This document shows positions 9,240 through 17,517 of a DNA stretch of 48,052 bases, piece after piece. Source of the stretch: an uncultured Lachnospiraceae bacterium (lineage in GTDB: Bacteria; Bacillota; Clostridia; Lachnospirales; Lachnospiraceae); the NCBI GenBank assembly GCA_910589385.1, contig CAJUTU010000030.1, positions 1-48,052 on the forward strand, read 5' to 3'. Every line of letters starts with the position of its first letter. Positions within the stretch are counted from its first letter, which is position 1. Position numbers and translations under genes: made by a program. The notes below the pieces were generated by a model. That model was given only the letters and a program-made list of their open reading frames with translations. It was not told the origin of the DNA and made no database searches.

Positions 9240-10148
9240 TTACACTTTCTCTGCAAGCCGTCTTTTTAACTCTGCAATCTCCCTGGCTTGATTCTCTATC
9301 ATCGAATCTTTCTGGTCAAGCTGTTCTTTTTGCACATCTAGCTGCCCTTTCTGCGCGTCTATCTGTCCTCTCTGCTCATCTATCTGTTCCTGCAGCTCAT
9401 CGATCATCAATTGTGCCGTATTCCTGTCCATTATCCTCAGTTCTTCCGAATACAATCCCATCACCCTCTCTATATTCCTGCACATCTCATAGACTTCTTT
9501 ATACATGGGCTCAAACCGGGGATATTCCTGAATCAGCTGGATGATCACCTCCGGTTCGTCCACACTCAAAAAAGCAAGCCATGCATCCAATGCGTTTTGG
9601 ATACCATTATTTTGCAGGTTTTTCCGAAAGATGTAAAGTGGGACAAACAGATATTCCTGGAGCAGCGGTATCTTGACCCCGGTATCTGATTCCTGCCGCA
9701 TCCTATGGCGGTAATCAGAAGGAAAATCATGGAATGCTTTCGGGCTTTTCTCAAATAAAACAATCGTATACACCTGCTTGATGTCCTTATAGCTAAAGTT
9801 CTCTTTCTTTTCGCTCCTGACCCTTTTGTATTGGCGCAGCAATAAGTCTGCCGAATAGCAGGCACAGCGTTCACCTGGAAATTTATAGCCTGCCTTTTGT
9901 GCTTCTACATTTGCCAGGCTGCCGTCCGCAAGCTCCACTAAAATATCAAGGATCAGCAGAGAACCTTCATCCTGGTCCGGATCATCGGGAAATAGGATTG
10001 TAAGTTCGTTGTCATAGGCAGTTCCTCCTTCTTTTGTGCAGCTCTTCATACTGCTGTCTTTCACATTGTCTTCATTGCCGGATATACCGCGATAAATGCG
10101 CCGAAAATGAGATGCCTTGCGGCTAGATATATCTGGCGGCAAGAACAC
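9240..10148 (-). pseudogene. 5'-truncated PD-(D/E)XK nuclease family 'transposase' (Rpn-like)
   Basis: The frame encodes 302 residues. The middle part matches the PD-(D/E)XK nuclease/transposase family often annotated in Lachnospiraceae: LLILDILVELADG then ANVEAQKAGY (putative catalytic D...E-x-Q), then GERCACYSADLLLRQYKRVR and a conserved DAWLAFLSVDEPE. The C-terminus is a heptad-like coiled coil of QIDEQRGQIDAQKGQLD repeats. The family normally has about 100 more N-terminal residues; here the first 45 or so look unrelated or deleted, and I see no good ribosome binding site. It is therefore probably a decayed copy, though translation of the nuclease core cannot be excluded. These proteins are thought to act as site-nonspecific nucleases that promote recombination. 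Confidence 0.65.
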
Positions 10149-10332
10149 CGCCGTTTAGATGATATTTACATTAGCATATGATTTGGGATACCGCAAGAAA
10201 ATGAGGGAATGTTCACATAAAAAACATATTCCTGCTGCTTTTCCTTATATGCCCCAAGTAGTTTGTCAGAGCAGTCAGGACAGGACGCCGGCCAGCTATC
10301 CGCCACTTGGCCTGTAAACGCCTACACCACAG

Positions 10333-10980
10333 TTAGTTTAAAAAATCTTTGATTTTCTGCCAAATATCTTCTGCTATCTCCTGTTCACTTCTATTCCCGT
10401 CTACCTTTATGATACATTCCTCTCCCTCCAATTTATCAAAAGCCTCTAAATATTTTTCACGAACTTTAATTAAACGGGATTTTTTTTCAAATAATTCTTT
10501 ATGAAATCTGTTTTTTGCTATTCTTTCGATTGCAGCATCAGGGTTGGTATCTATAAATACAGTTACCGTTGGCCGCAATATATTGCTGCTTTGTTCATTT
10601 GCCCTTATAACCCAGTCCATCGGCATGTCAACACTATGATATGCATAGGAAGAAAAATAATATCTATCCGTGATTACTGTGGTGCCTTCATTAATTTTAT
10701 TTACAATCCCATTTACATCATTTAATAAATGATCCAGCCTATCTGCAACAAATAATGCAGCGATAACTTTATTATCCGTTTTTATCCTACCCATCATTAT
10801 CTGATGGATCAAAGAACCTATTGGGGAGTCCGTTGGTTCCATTGTTGTATAACAATAAATCCCCTGCTTCTTCATCTTCGCATCCAGCATCCTGATCTGT
10901 GTACTCTTTCCACTCCCGTCAATTCCTTCAAAGGCGATGAAATTCCCTTTACTCACATTTTTCTTCTTTGTCTCGTTCAT
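10333..10980 (-). CDS. tmk: Thymidylate kinase (dTMP kinase)
   Basis: This 215-residue protein has the P-loop FEGIDGSGKST at residues 17-27, the DRYYFSSYAY motif near residue 103 (DRx nucleotide-monophosphate site) and an Arg/Lys-rich lid region near RIAKNRFHKE. It phosphorylates dTMP to dTDP in the cytoplasm, a step in dTTP synthesis. It is somewhat divergent from the classic bacterial Tmk, so another deoxynucleoside-monophosphate substrate is possible. It is last in the minus-strand block behind recR, separated by 30 nt. An AGGAG lies about 13 nt before the ATG, a long spacing. The 184 nt downstream hold no gene and no clear terminator. Confidence 0.82.
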   Translation of the reverse strand: MNETKKKNVSKGNFIAFEGIDGSGKSTQIRMLDAKMKKQGIYCYTTMEPTDSPIGSLIHQIMMGRIKTDNKVIAALFVADRLDHLLNDVNGIVNKINEGTTVITDRYYFSSYAYHSVDMPMDWVIRANEQSSNILRPTVTVFIDTNPDAAIERIAKNRFHKELFEKKSRLIKVREKYLEAFDKLEGEECIIKVDGNRSEQEIAEDIWQKIKDFLN

Positions 10981-11010
10981 ACTTTTTAAATCTGCTCCTG
11001 TTCCTACATA

Positions 11011-11613
11011 TTACATATCCGTCCGCCCCTCCAGCGCCCGCAGAAGCGTCACCTCATCTATATATTCCAGATCTCCGCCCACGGGAACACCGCTGGCAAT
11101 CCGGCTCACTTTGATTCCCACCGGTTTGATCAGTTTGCTGATATACATAGCCGTCGTCTCGCCCTCCAGGCTGGAGTTCGTCGCAATAATCACCTCATCC
11201 ACATCCCCCCGCAGCCGCTCCATCAGCTCTTTCAGACGAATGTCGCCGGGTCCGATCCCCAGCATGGGGGAAATCGCCCCATGCAGGACATGATAGACCC
11301 CCTCGTACTTTCCGGTCTTCTCATAAGCCGCCAGATCACGCGGCGACTCCACCACCATGATCGTCTTCTGGTCACGGGACGGATTCTTGCAGATGGGGCA
11401 AAGCTCCTGATCTGTCAGCGTACAGCACTGCGCGCAGTAGCATACATTATTACGGGCATCCACCATCTTCTTTGCCAGGTTCTCCACCTGCTCTTTCGGC
11501 ATATTGATCACATGAAATGCCAATCTCTGCGCAGATTTCGTCCCAATCCCCGGCAGGCTGGAAAATGCCTCGATCAATTGAGTGATCTGATTACTATAAT
11601 ATTCCATATCCAT
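11011..11613 (-). CDS. recR: Recombination mediator RecR
   Basis: The 200-residue length is typical. The order is: N-terminal helix-hairpin-helix (SSLPGIGTKSAQRLAFH), a four-Cys zinc motif (CYCAQC...CPIC), then a Toprim domain starting around IMVVESPRDL and containing the GISP/GIGPGDIRL region and ATNSSLEGETTAMYI. RecR acts with RecF and RecO to load RecA at gapped DNA. The start could be the first ATG or the third codon (MEYYSN); AGGGGG lies upstream of both. The gene follows ybaB and dnaX on the same strand, the standard Firmicute order dnaX-ybaB-recR. Confidence 0.97.
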   Translation of the reverse strand: MDMEYYSNQITQLIEAFSSLPGIGTKSAQRLAFHVINMPKEQVENLAKKMVDARNNVCYCAQCCTLTDQELCPICKNPSRDQKTIMVVESPRDLAAYEKTGKYEGVYHVLHGAISPMLGIGPGDIRLKELMERLRGDVDEVIIATNSSLEGETTAMYISKLIKPVGIKVSRIASGVPVGGDLEYIDEVTLLRALEGRTDM

Positions 11614-11718
11614 TCATCCCCCTGCGTACAGCGCCCTTAAATATTGAGCAGGATATTACTGCATTGCCTGTTATCATACAGCATTCGTAAACTGCCCTGT
11701 ATACACTGCTCTACCGCC

Positions 11719-12072
11719 TCAGAACATCCCCGGCATTCCGCCGCCCAGGCCGCCGGTCAGCTTTGACATCGCGTTTCCTGATTCTTCGTCTACTTTCCGA
11801 AGTGCCTCATTCACCGCTGCAACGATCAGATCTTCCAGCATTTCGATATCATCCGGGTCTACCACTTCTTCATCCAGCTTTACCTTCAAGATTTCACGCT
11901 TTCCAGAAATCGTCACTTCCACAGCGCCGCCTCCGGCCGTAGCCGTAAATTCCTTGGACTCCATCTCTTTCGCCTGTTCCTCCATCTGGCGCTGCATCTT
12001 CTGTGCCTGCTTCATCAGATTTGCCATATTGCCAGGCATTCCGCCGCCTGGAAATCCACCTCTTTTTGCCAT
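11719..12072 (-). CDS. ybaB: YbaB/EbfC nucleoid-associated protein
   Basis: This 117-residue protein shows the family pattern: a Gly/Met-rich N-terminus (RGGFPGGGMPGNMANLMKQA), a helical stretch MQRQMEEQAKEMESKEF, the core GGGAVEVTISGKREILKV and DEEVVDPDDIEMLEDLIV, and a Gly-rich C-terminus. YbaB dimers bind DNA with little specificity. The gene starts 2 nt after the stop codon of dnaX, so translation is likely coupled, and recR follows. Confidence 0.96.
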   Translation of the reverse strand: MAKRGGFPGGGMPGNMANLMKQAQKMQRQMEEQAKEMESKEFTATAGGGAVEVTISGKREILKVKLDEEVVDPDDIEMLEDLIVAAVNEALRKVDEESGNAMSKLTGGLGGGMPGMF

Positions 12073-12074
12073 AA

Positions 12075-13802
12075 CTAATCCTCCACTGTTATTTCCATAT
12101 TGATTTTGTCTCCTAACGCTTCTATATCTATGAATGTATCCTCAAAACGCCGGCCCTCTTCTACCTGCCGGACATCTATTTCCACTTTTTTCCCGATCCG
12201 CTGCTCGATCAAAGATTCCAGTTCTTCCTTATGATCCTCCCTGCCGACAACCGAAGCTCCCATGCTGTCCGGCAGCACGATCAGAAGCCGGTTCTCACCG
12301 CCAAGGCTTAATCGGGCTTTTTTCAAATAGATACTGGCTGGAGCGGATACATCTTCCGCAATCGAACGAAAATTCTTTACCACTTCTTTTACATCGTCCG
12401 GAATCGCAAGCGGAACTTCTTTTTTAACGGCTGCCCCGGGAGCTCCACCTGGAAATCCCTGATAATCCATACCGCCGGGATAGCCGCCTGCAAGTCCATC
12501 CAGGTACGTCCCGCCAGGATAACCTGCTGCTCCATCCGGGTATGCCCCTCCAGGATAGCCTCCCGCAGATCCATCCAGCGCCGCTCCTACAGGATAACCG
12601 CCTGCTGCTCCGCCCACACCTGGATAACCCCCTCGGGCGGCCGCCAGTCCCTGCTCCAGCTTCTCCTCCATCGCCCGGATCCGATCCAGCAGGCTGTCCG
12701 TCCCCACTTCCATTGCAGGCGTGCACAGCTTGATCAGCGCCACTTCCAGGAGCACTCTTTTCTGCGTGGCATACCGGAGCTGCTCCGACAGTTCCGAAAA
12801 AATGCGGATATACCGCAGCAGCATATCTGCCTCGATCATCTCCGCCTCTTCTTTGAGCTGCATCATATTTTCCGTAGATACATCCAAAACATCCTCTATC
12901 ATATCAGAAGTCTTCACTAGAAGCAAGTTCCTCAGATACCATGTGAAATCCGACGCCAGCTGGGTCAGTTCACGACCCTGCATCACCAGTTCCTCTACAG
13001 TATTCAAAACCTTCGGCACATCCCTGTGGATCACATTTCTCAGAAGCTTACTGAATACATCCGTATCCACAGCCCCCAGCACTTCCAGCACATTATCATA
13101 GGTCAGCTTCTGCCCAAGATAAAACGCGATACACTGATCCAGCAGGCTCAACGCATCCCGCATAGAGCCATCCGCCGCTTTTGCGATATAGCGTATGGCT
13201 TTCTCTTCTACCTCCACCTGCTCCTCATCCATCAGATCCAGCATGCGGTTTGAAATCGTCTCAATCGTAATCCGCTTGAAATCATAGTGCTGGCACCTGG
13301 ACATGATCGTGACAGGAATCTTGTGTACTTCTGTTGTCGCCAAAATAAAAATCACATATTCCGGCGGTTCCTCCAACGTCTTCAAGAGCGCATTAAATGC
13401 CCCTGATGACAGCATATGCACCTCATCAATGATATAGACTTTGTACCGCCCCTCGGTAGGCCGGTACGTCACTTCCTCTTTAATCTCACGGATATTGTCC
13501 ACGCCATTATTGGATGCCGCATCAATCTCAATCACATTCATAGATGTGCCGGCCATGATAGACCGGCACATCTCACATTCTCCGCATGGGCTTCCATCCA
13601 CCGGATGTTCACAATTGACCGCCTTGGCAAATATTTTCGCCACGGTCGTTTTTCCCGTCCCACGGGTTCCGCAGAACAAGTACGCATGTCCGATACGGTT
13701 TGCCTTAATCTGGTTCTGTAATGTCGTAACAATATGATCCTGCCCCTTCACATCTCCAAATTCTGTGGGGCGGAACTTCCTGTATAATGCCGTATATGAC
13801 AT
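12075..13802 (-). CDS. dnaX: DNA polymerase III subunit gamma/tau
   Basis: This 575-residue clamp-loader ATPase starts MSYTALYRKFRPTEFGDV. Walker A GTRGTGKTT is at 45-53, the zinc-binding cysteines at 64, 73, 76 and 79, the DEVHM Walker B follows, and the sensor region SRCQHYDF is present. It assembles the clamp-loader complex that puts the beta clamp on DNA. Residues about 385-455 are an unusual low-complexity insert rich in GYPGG units. The C-terminal segment, from IPDDVKEVVKNF onward, resembles the tau-specific end. The gene lies 37 nt downstream of pfkA with no terminator between, so the two may be co-transcribed; ybaB follows after 2 nt. Confidence 0.97.
   Translation of the reverse strand: MSYTALYRKFRPTEFGDVKGQDHIVTTLQNQIKANRIGHAYLFCGTRGTGKTTVAKIFAKAVNCEHPVDGSPCGECEMCRSIMAGTSMNVIEIDAASNNGVDNIREIKEEVTYRPTEGRYKVYIIDEVHMLSSGAFNALLKTLEEPPEYVIFILATTEVHKIPVTIMSRCQHYDFKRITIETISNRMLDLMDEEQVEVEEKAIRYIAKAADGSMRDALSLLDQCIAFYLGQKLTYDNVLEVLGAVDTDVFSKLLRNVIHRDVPKVLNTVEELVMQGRELTQLASDFTWYLRNLLLVKTSDMIEDVLDVSTENMMQLKEEAEMIEADMLLRYIRIFSELSEQLRYATQKRVLLEVALIKLCTPAMEVGTDSLLDRIRAMEEKLEQGLAAARGGYPGVGGAAGGYPVGAALDGSAGGYPGGAYPDGAAGYPGGTYLDGLAGGYPGGMDYQGFPGGAPGAAVKKEVPLAIPDDVKEVVKNFRSIAEDVSAPASIYLKKARLSLGGENRLLIVLPDSMGASVVGREDHKEELESLIEQRIGKKVEIDVRQVEEGRRFEDTFIDIEALGDKINMEITVED
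12434..12640 (-). repeat. Coding repeat: GYPGG-type units inside dnaX
   Basis: About six imperfect units of the form GGYPGGxxxDGxA are encoded (GGYPGVGGAAGGYPVGAALD, then GSAGGYPGGAYPDG, AAGYPGGTYLDG, LAGGYPGG, GFPGGAPG). The DNA repeats track the protein repeats with a period of about 36-45 nt. The segment joins the clamp-loader body to the C-terminal domain and is expected to be flexible. Confidence 0.85.
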
Positions 13803-13839
13803 GTATCACACCTCTTGCTTCCAATTTTGATATAAGATC

Positions 13840-15051
13840 CTATTCTTCTTTCTTATCCTTTTTCGCTTTCTTCTTTTTGCCCTTCTTATCTTTGTCTTTC
13901 TTTACCTTACTGCCTTTTTCTTTTCCGCTTTTTTCCTGATCGTCCTGATTCTTTTTATCCTCTGCTTTCTTATTCGGATTATCACCGAAGCTGATTCCAA
14001 CCATCCTTGCTTCTTTGATCAGGCTGCACTCCGGATCAACGAATTTCAGCTTGCCCGCCACATCTTCCAGCGGAACCATCACAGTCTCGCCCTTGCGCAT
14101 TCCAACCATATATCCATACTGTCCGTTGAGGATCATATCCGCTGCCTTTGCGCCGACTCTGGAAGAGAATACGCGGTCATAAGGAACCGGGGAGCCGCCC
14201 CTCTGGGTATGCCCCGGAACGGTGATACGGACTTCCTTGCCCGTCTTGTTCTCAATCTGCTCTGCCAGCTCATATGCAATGGAAGGATATTTCCGGTTCG
14301 CCAGCTTTTCCTTGTATTCCTTCTTAGACAGTGCCGCGTCCTCTTTGGAGATCGCGCCTTCGGCGACCGCTAATATAGTAAATGATTTTCCTGCCGCAGA
14401 CCGTCCCTGGATGACGCTTGCAATCTCATCAATATCATAAGGGATCTCCGGGAGCAATACGATATCTGCGCCTCCTGCGATCCCGGCATGCAGAGTAACA
14501 TGTCCTACCTTATGTCCCATGACTTCTATAATAAATACCCGGCTGTGGGAGGTTGCTGTCGTATGGATACGGTCAATCGTATCTGTCGCAACATCCACCG
14601 CACTCTGGAAACCGAACGTCATTTCTGTTCCCCACAAGTCGTTGTCAATCGTCTTTGGAAGGGTAATCACATTTAACCCCTCTTCACGCAGCATATTTGC
14701 CGTCTTATGAGTCCCATTTCCGCCCAAGATCACCAGGCAGTCCAGGCTCAGCTTATGATAGGTGTGCTTCATCGCCGCTACCTTGTCCAGTCCGTTATTA
14801 TCCGGCACACGCATCATTTTGAACGGCTGCCTGGAAGTTCCCAGAATGGTGCCGCCCCTCGTCAAGATCCCGGAAAAATCCCTGGATGTGAGCATCTTGA
14901 AGTCTGAATAAATAAGCCCCTTGTACCCGTCCTGGAATCCATAGATCTCGACATCATTCCTTGCCGAAAAAATACCCTTTACCACGCCGCGCATCGCCGC
15001 GTTCAGTGCCTGGCAGTCGCCGCCGCTTGTCAACATACCAATTCTTAACAT
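13840..15051 (-). CDS. pfkA: 6-phosphofructokinase (PfkA family) with GGNGT motif
   Basis: The 403-residue product starts MLRIGMLTSGGDCQALNAAM; the ATG is preceded by GGAGAGGAGAAAGGTAT, so upstream in-frame codons are excluded. The catalytic PKTIDND is at 132-138 and MGHKVGHVTLHAG forms the fructose-6-phosphate site. Where classical ATP enzymes have GGDGS, this one has GGNGT (110-114), and Lys133 replaces the Gly found in E. coli PfkA, as in PPi-linked and group III clostridial enzymes. The phosphoryl donor is therefore uncertain. The last about 50 residues are a Lys-rich tail (KKDKDKKGKKKKAKKDKKEE) not found in most family members. A likely extended -10 promoter lies upstream, and dnaX follows 37 nt downstream. 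Confidence 0.9.
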   Translation of the reverse strand: MLRIGMLTSGGDCQALNAAMRGVVKGIFSARNDVEIYGFQDGYKGLIYSDFKMLTSRDFSGILTRGGTILGTSRQPFKMMRVPDNNGLDKVAAMKHTYHKLSLDCLVILGGNGTHKTANMLREEGLNVITLPKTIDNDLWGTEMTFGFQSAVDVATDTIDRIHTTATSHSRVFIIEVMGHKVGHVTLHAGIAGGADIVLLPEIPYDIDEIASVIQGRSAAGKSFTILAVAEGAISKEDAALSKKEYKEKLANRKYPSIAYELAEQIENKTGKEVRITVPGHTQRGGSPVPYDRVFSSRVGAKAADMILNGQYGYMVGMRKGETVMVPLEDVAGKLKFVDPECSLIKEARMVGISFGDNPNKKAEDKKNQDDQEKSGKEKGSKVKKDKDKKGKKKKAKKDKKEE

Positions 15052-15088
15052 ATACCTTTCTCCTCTCCTGCATTTACATTTATTTATT

Positions 15089-15097
15089 ATCATATCA
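15089..15097 (-). promoter_or_regulatory. Extended -10 promoter element for pfkA
   Basis: On the minus strand TGATATGAT (TGN plus TATGAT) lies about 38 nt before the pfkA start, in an AT-rich leader. No convincing -35 hexamer is visible, which extended -10 promoters can tolerate. Confidence 0.45.
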
Positions 15098-15123
15098 CAA
15101 ATTCTTAAAAAAACATAGAATTT

Positions 15124-15170
15124 GTTGGAAAATAAATAAGCCTGCACAGCAGGCTTATCAATTTTCCAAC
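15124..15170 (-). terminator. Intrinsic terminator of the SPOCS-LysM gene
   Basis: A 22-nt left arm (15124-15145) and right arm (15149-15170) pair with only two or three mismatches around a 3-nt loop; the core is AAGCCTGC-TGT-GCAGGCTT on the minus strand, followed by ATTTATTTT. It begins 7 nt after the stop codon of the upstream gene and separates it from pfkA. Confidence 0.8.
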
Positions 15171-15176
15171 GCTATC

Positions 15177-16736
15177 CTACAGTATGCTCATATTTTCTTT
15201 AAAGATCAGAAGCTTATCCCCGGCCTTCACTTTCTCAGATTCCAGCCCGTTCATCTCCCGGATGCTCTCCTCTGTGGTCATGTATTTTTTCGCAAGATCC
15301 CACAGATCGTCCCCGCTTTTGACAATATACCCGACGATCCCCGGCCGTTTTTCCATTTCTTCCATAGATAACGGCTCCGGCTCCACGCCTGTGATCACCT
15401 GCATAAACACCGGTTTGCGCATAAATGTATCAAATGCCAATACAGCCTTTACTTCCACGGCCTCGCTCCCCGCCAGGTTCACAGAAAGCTGTTCTACATG
15501 GTACGCCAGATTATACCGTGCGTCCTCCGTAATCCCCGGGCATTCCAGAAGCCAGTTGAACGGCACCATCCCCTGCCAGCTTCCGAAAGGCATGTCGTCG
15601 TCCGCCCGAAGGTATAAAAAGGAAAGATGCAGAATCCCTTCAATCTGGATCCCCTCCCCGGTCTGTTCCAGATGTTCCAACTGTACGTTCCCCTCGCTGT
15701 GGCAGATCTGAAGCACATCATCCTTCAGTTCCGGCAGAGAAAGCCGCTCAGAAACCTTACATTTGGAATGGTTTTGGATTAAAAGTTCCTCATACACCGC
15801 CTCCCTGGTGTCAAAGCGGCAGTTCTGCTCCAGAGAATACAGATCTTCCAACAGTTCCAGTTCTTCTTCCTGATAAATATTCATCCGTAGGACTAGTGTC
15901 CCTTCGATTCCCAGTACCCTCATTTCTCCGTCCTCGTCCAGCCGGATGTCCATCAGCGTGTCGTCCAGGCTGTTCTGTACATGATAATACATTTCCTCGG
16001 TAACGCCGCTGCACTCAATCCTCCCTTCATATGGAACACTTGCTTCCAGCCAGTCTGTTTTCCCCTCGTCTGACAAATACATGCAGAATACCAGAAGTTC
16101 CCCGCTCAGCCGCAGTTCATCCTGGCCCATACGGATCTCCAGCTTGCGGCTGCTGATATTGCTCAGAAGGAGCTGGCCGACGCTCTCCTTGGTGCCCGGC
16201 AGCGTAATTTCCTCCTTAATGCGGTATGTATCTCTTTTTGTGGTATGGAGTTCCAACAGGTTTACCCGCCTTTTTTTCTTATAGATCTCAATCGGCGCCT
16301 CCACATCGATGACGGTGTCCTCATCCTCCAGCTTCTCCCTGCCGATCTCCATTTCTACCATGGCGCGGATGCTCAGCTTTCTGGAATGGACCAATGTGGA
16401 GGTAAATTCCACCCGGATATTCTGGATAAAATATTCCGTCATTTCCCCACTGTCCATGTAAACCATTTCCTCAAACGGCAGCTTCCCTTCCAGGGCCGCA
16501 GGCTGCGGTTCTGCCGTGTCTGTAATATACAAGATCTGGTAATACAATTTCCCTGAAATCCGTAGGTAATTCTCTGTCAGCCGGATTTCCTCCACCTTCG
16601 CCGCCCCGGTCCCCTGGATGATCTGTTTAACATCATCCTTTGTGTCAGGGACATTGAGTTCCTCATCCAGATAAAACTGGTCAAATGTCCTCTTGCCCTC
16701 CTGAGTATAGTGTATCTGCTTTTGAATCAATTCCAT
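15177..16736 (-). CDS. SPOCS-domain (DUF3794) and LysM protein, spore-coat type
   Basis: The product has 519 residues. The start MELIQKQIHY is chosen because GGAGGGG lies 6 nt before it; the longer frame has no site. It contains repeated SPOCS/DUF3794 units, recognisable by ELNVPDTKDDVKQIIQ near the start and LSLPELKDDVLQICHSEG near residue 340. A C-terminal LysM domain (about 470-515) runs from YIVKSGDDLWDLAKKYMTTE to LLIFKEN. SPOCS proteins are linked to spore coat and cortex morphogenesis in Clostridia and LysM binds peptidoglycan. I infer a role in spore envelope assembly. No signal peptide is visible, consistent with mother-cell cytoplasmic synthesis. It follows the PrcB-like lipoprotein gene after 111 nt. 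Confidence 0.88.
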   Translation of the reverse strand: MELIQKQIHYTQEGKRTFDQFYLDEELNVPDTKDDVKQIIQGTGAAKVEEIRLTENYLRISGKLYYQILYITDTAEPQPAALEGKLPFEEMVYMDSGEMTEYFIQNIRVEFTSTLVHSRKLSIRAMVEMEIGREKLEDEDTVIDVEAPIEIYKKKRRVNLLELHTTKRDTYRIKEEITLPGTKESVGQLLLSNISSRKLEIRMGQDELRLSGELLVFCMYLSDEGKTDWLEASVPYEGRIECSGVTEEMYYHVQNSLDDTLMDIRLDEDGEMRVLGIEGTLVLRMNIYQEEELELLEDLYSLEQNCRFDTREAVYEELLIQNHSKCKVSERLSLPELKDDVLQICHSEGNVQLEHLEQTGEGIQIEGILHLSFLYLRADDDMPFGSWQGMVPFNWLLECPGITEDARYNLAYHVEQLSVNLAGSEAVEVKAVLAFDTFMRKPVFMQVITGVEPEPLSMEEMEKRPGIVGYIVKSGDDLWDLAKKYMTTEESIREMNGLESEKVKAGDKLLIFKENMSIL

Positions 16737-16847
16737 ACGCTGCCCCTCCGATTTCACTTTTCTGCTAAACATTCTTGCCGAGCCCACGCGGCACCCTCAT
16801 AAATGAAACTGTTATTTTCACAGTAAAAAGATGCCTCCGTTCACAGT

Positions 16848-17315
16848 TTAATCAAACATCACTGTCTTATCGACCGCATCCAGCATTACCACCACATAGG
16901 GAAAGGTGGTAATATCTTTTGTCTCTTCCCCTTTCTTTGGCCCAAGCAGGTTGGTATGGAAATAAACCGCGTTTTCTGTCTCATAAAGTCCGATCACCTC
17001 CACGCTATATCCTGTTTTTAACTGTGCGCCGTACCCCTCTGCTATATAAAGCTTCCCCTGGTCAGTATAGGTCAGCCGAAATGGTATATATTGATTTTTT
17101 ACAATCTGCTCCGTCAATTCCTCCGGCACATCATCCTTATTCAGCACCGTAAACTCCAAATCCCGCAGTTTCTGCGTCTTCTGCGGCCTCGATATACAGC
17201 CTGTGAGTACAAGCAGCAGCAAGAATCCCATCAGGTATACCCTTCCGGGCATCCCGTATTTGATGTGCTCCGCACGGGCAGACGCACCGCGTCTGTTAAG
17301 GTATACCCGCATCAT
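16848..17315 (-). CDS. PrcB-like lipoprotein
   Basis: This 155-residue protein has a hydrophobic stretch YLMGFLLLLVLTGC at about 27-40 ending in a lipobox (LTGC), so it is predicted to be a membrane-anchored lipoprotein. The rest, RLTYTDQGKLYIAEGYGAQ to FHTNLLGPKKGEET and FPYVVVML, fits the PrcB C-terminal domain, named for a treponemal protein that associates with a dentilisin-type protease. The N-terminal 26 residues before the hydrophobic core are unusually long and basic. An alternative start at the MGFLLLL Met with GGAAGGG upstream is possible. It may be transcribed with the SPOCS-LysM gene downstream. Confidence 0.75.
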   Translation of the reverse strand: MMRVYLNRRGASARAEHIKYGMPGRVYLMGFLLLLVLTGCISRPQKTQKLRDLEFTVLNKDDVPEELTEQIVKNQYIPFRLTYTDQGKLYIAEGYGAQLKTGYSVEVIGLYETENAVYFHTNLLGPKKGEETKDITTFPYVVVMLDAVDKTVMFD

Positions 17316-17517
17316 ATATAACCCTCACGCCTATTCTCCTTATAACATATTGGAAAATGCAAAAGAATATACCAAAAGCCAATAAATCCTTAAAATCAAA
17401 ATAATTCTTTGCTGCATCCCGGTTCCCCCTCTTTTCATCTTGCTATTTCCACACATTTATGATAGTCTAAACCCATAGAAAATGTATGTTCTCCAAAGGA
17501 AAAGAGGTTAATTGCTA

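Noticed and set aside
12424..12726. 100-codon frame rich in Gly, Ser and Arg inside dnaX
   Set aside because: Alternate-frame reading of the GYPGG repeat; it is not needed to explain the sequence and has no start signal.
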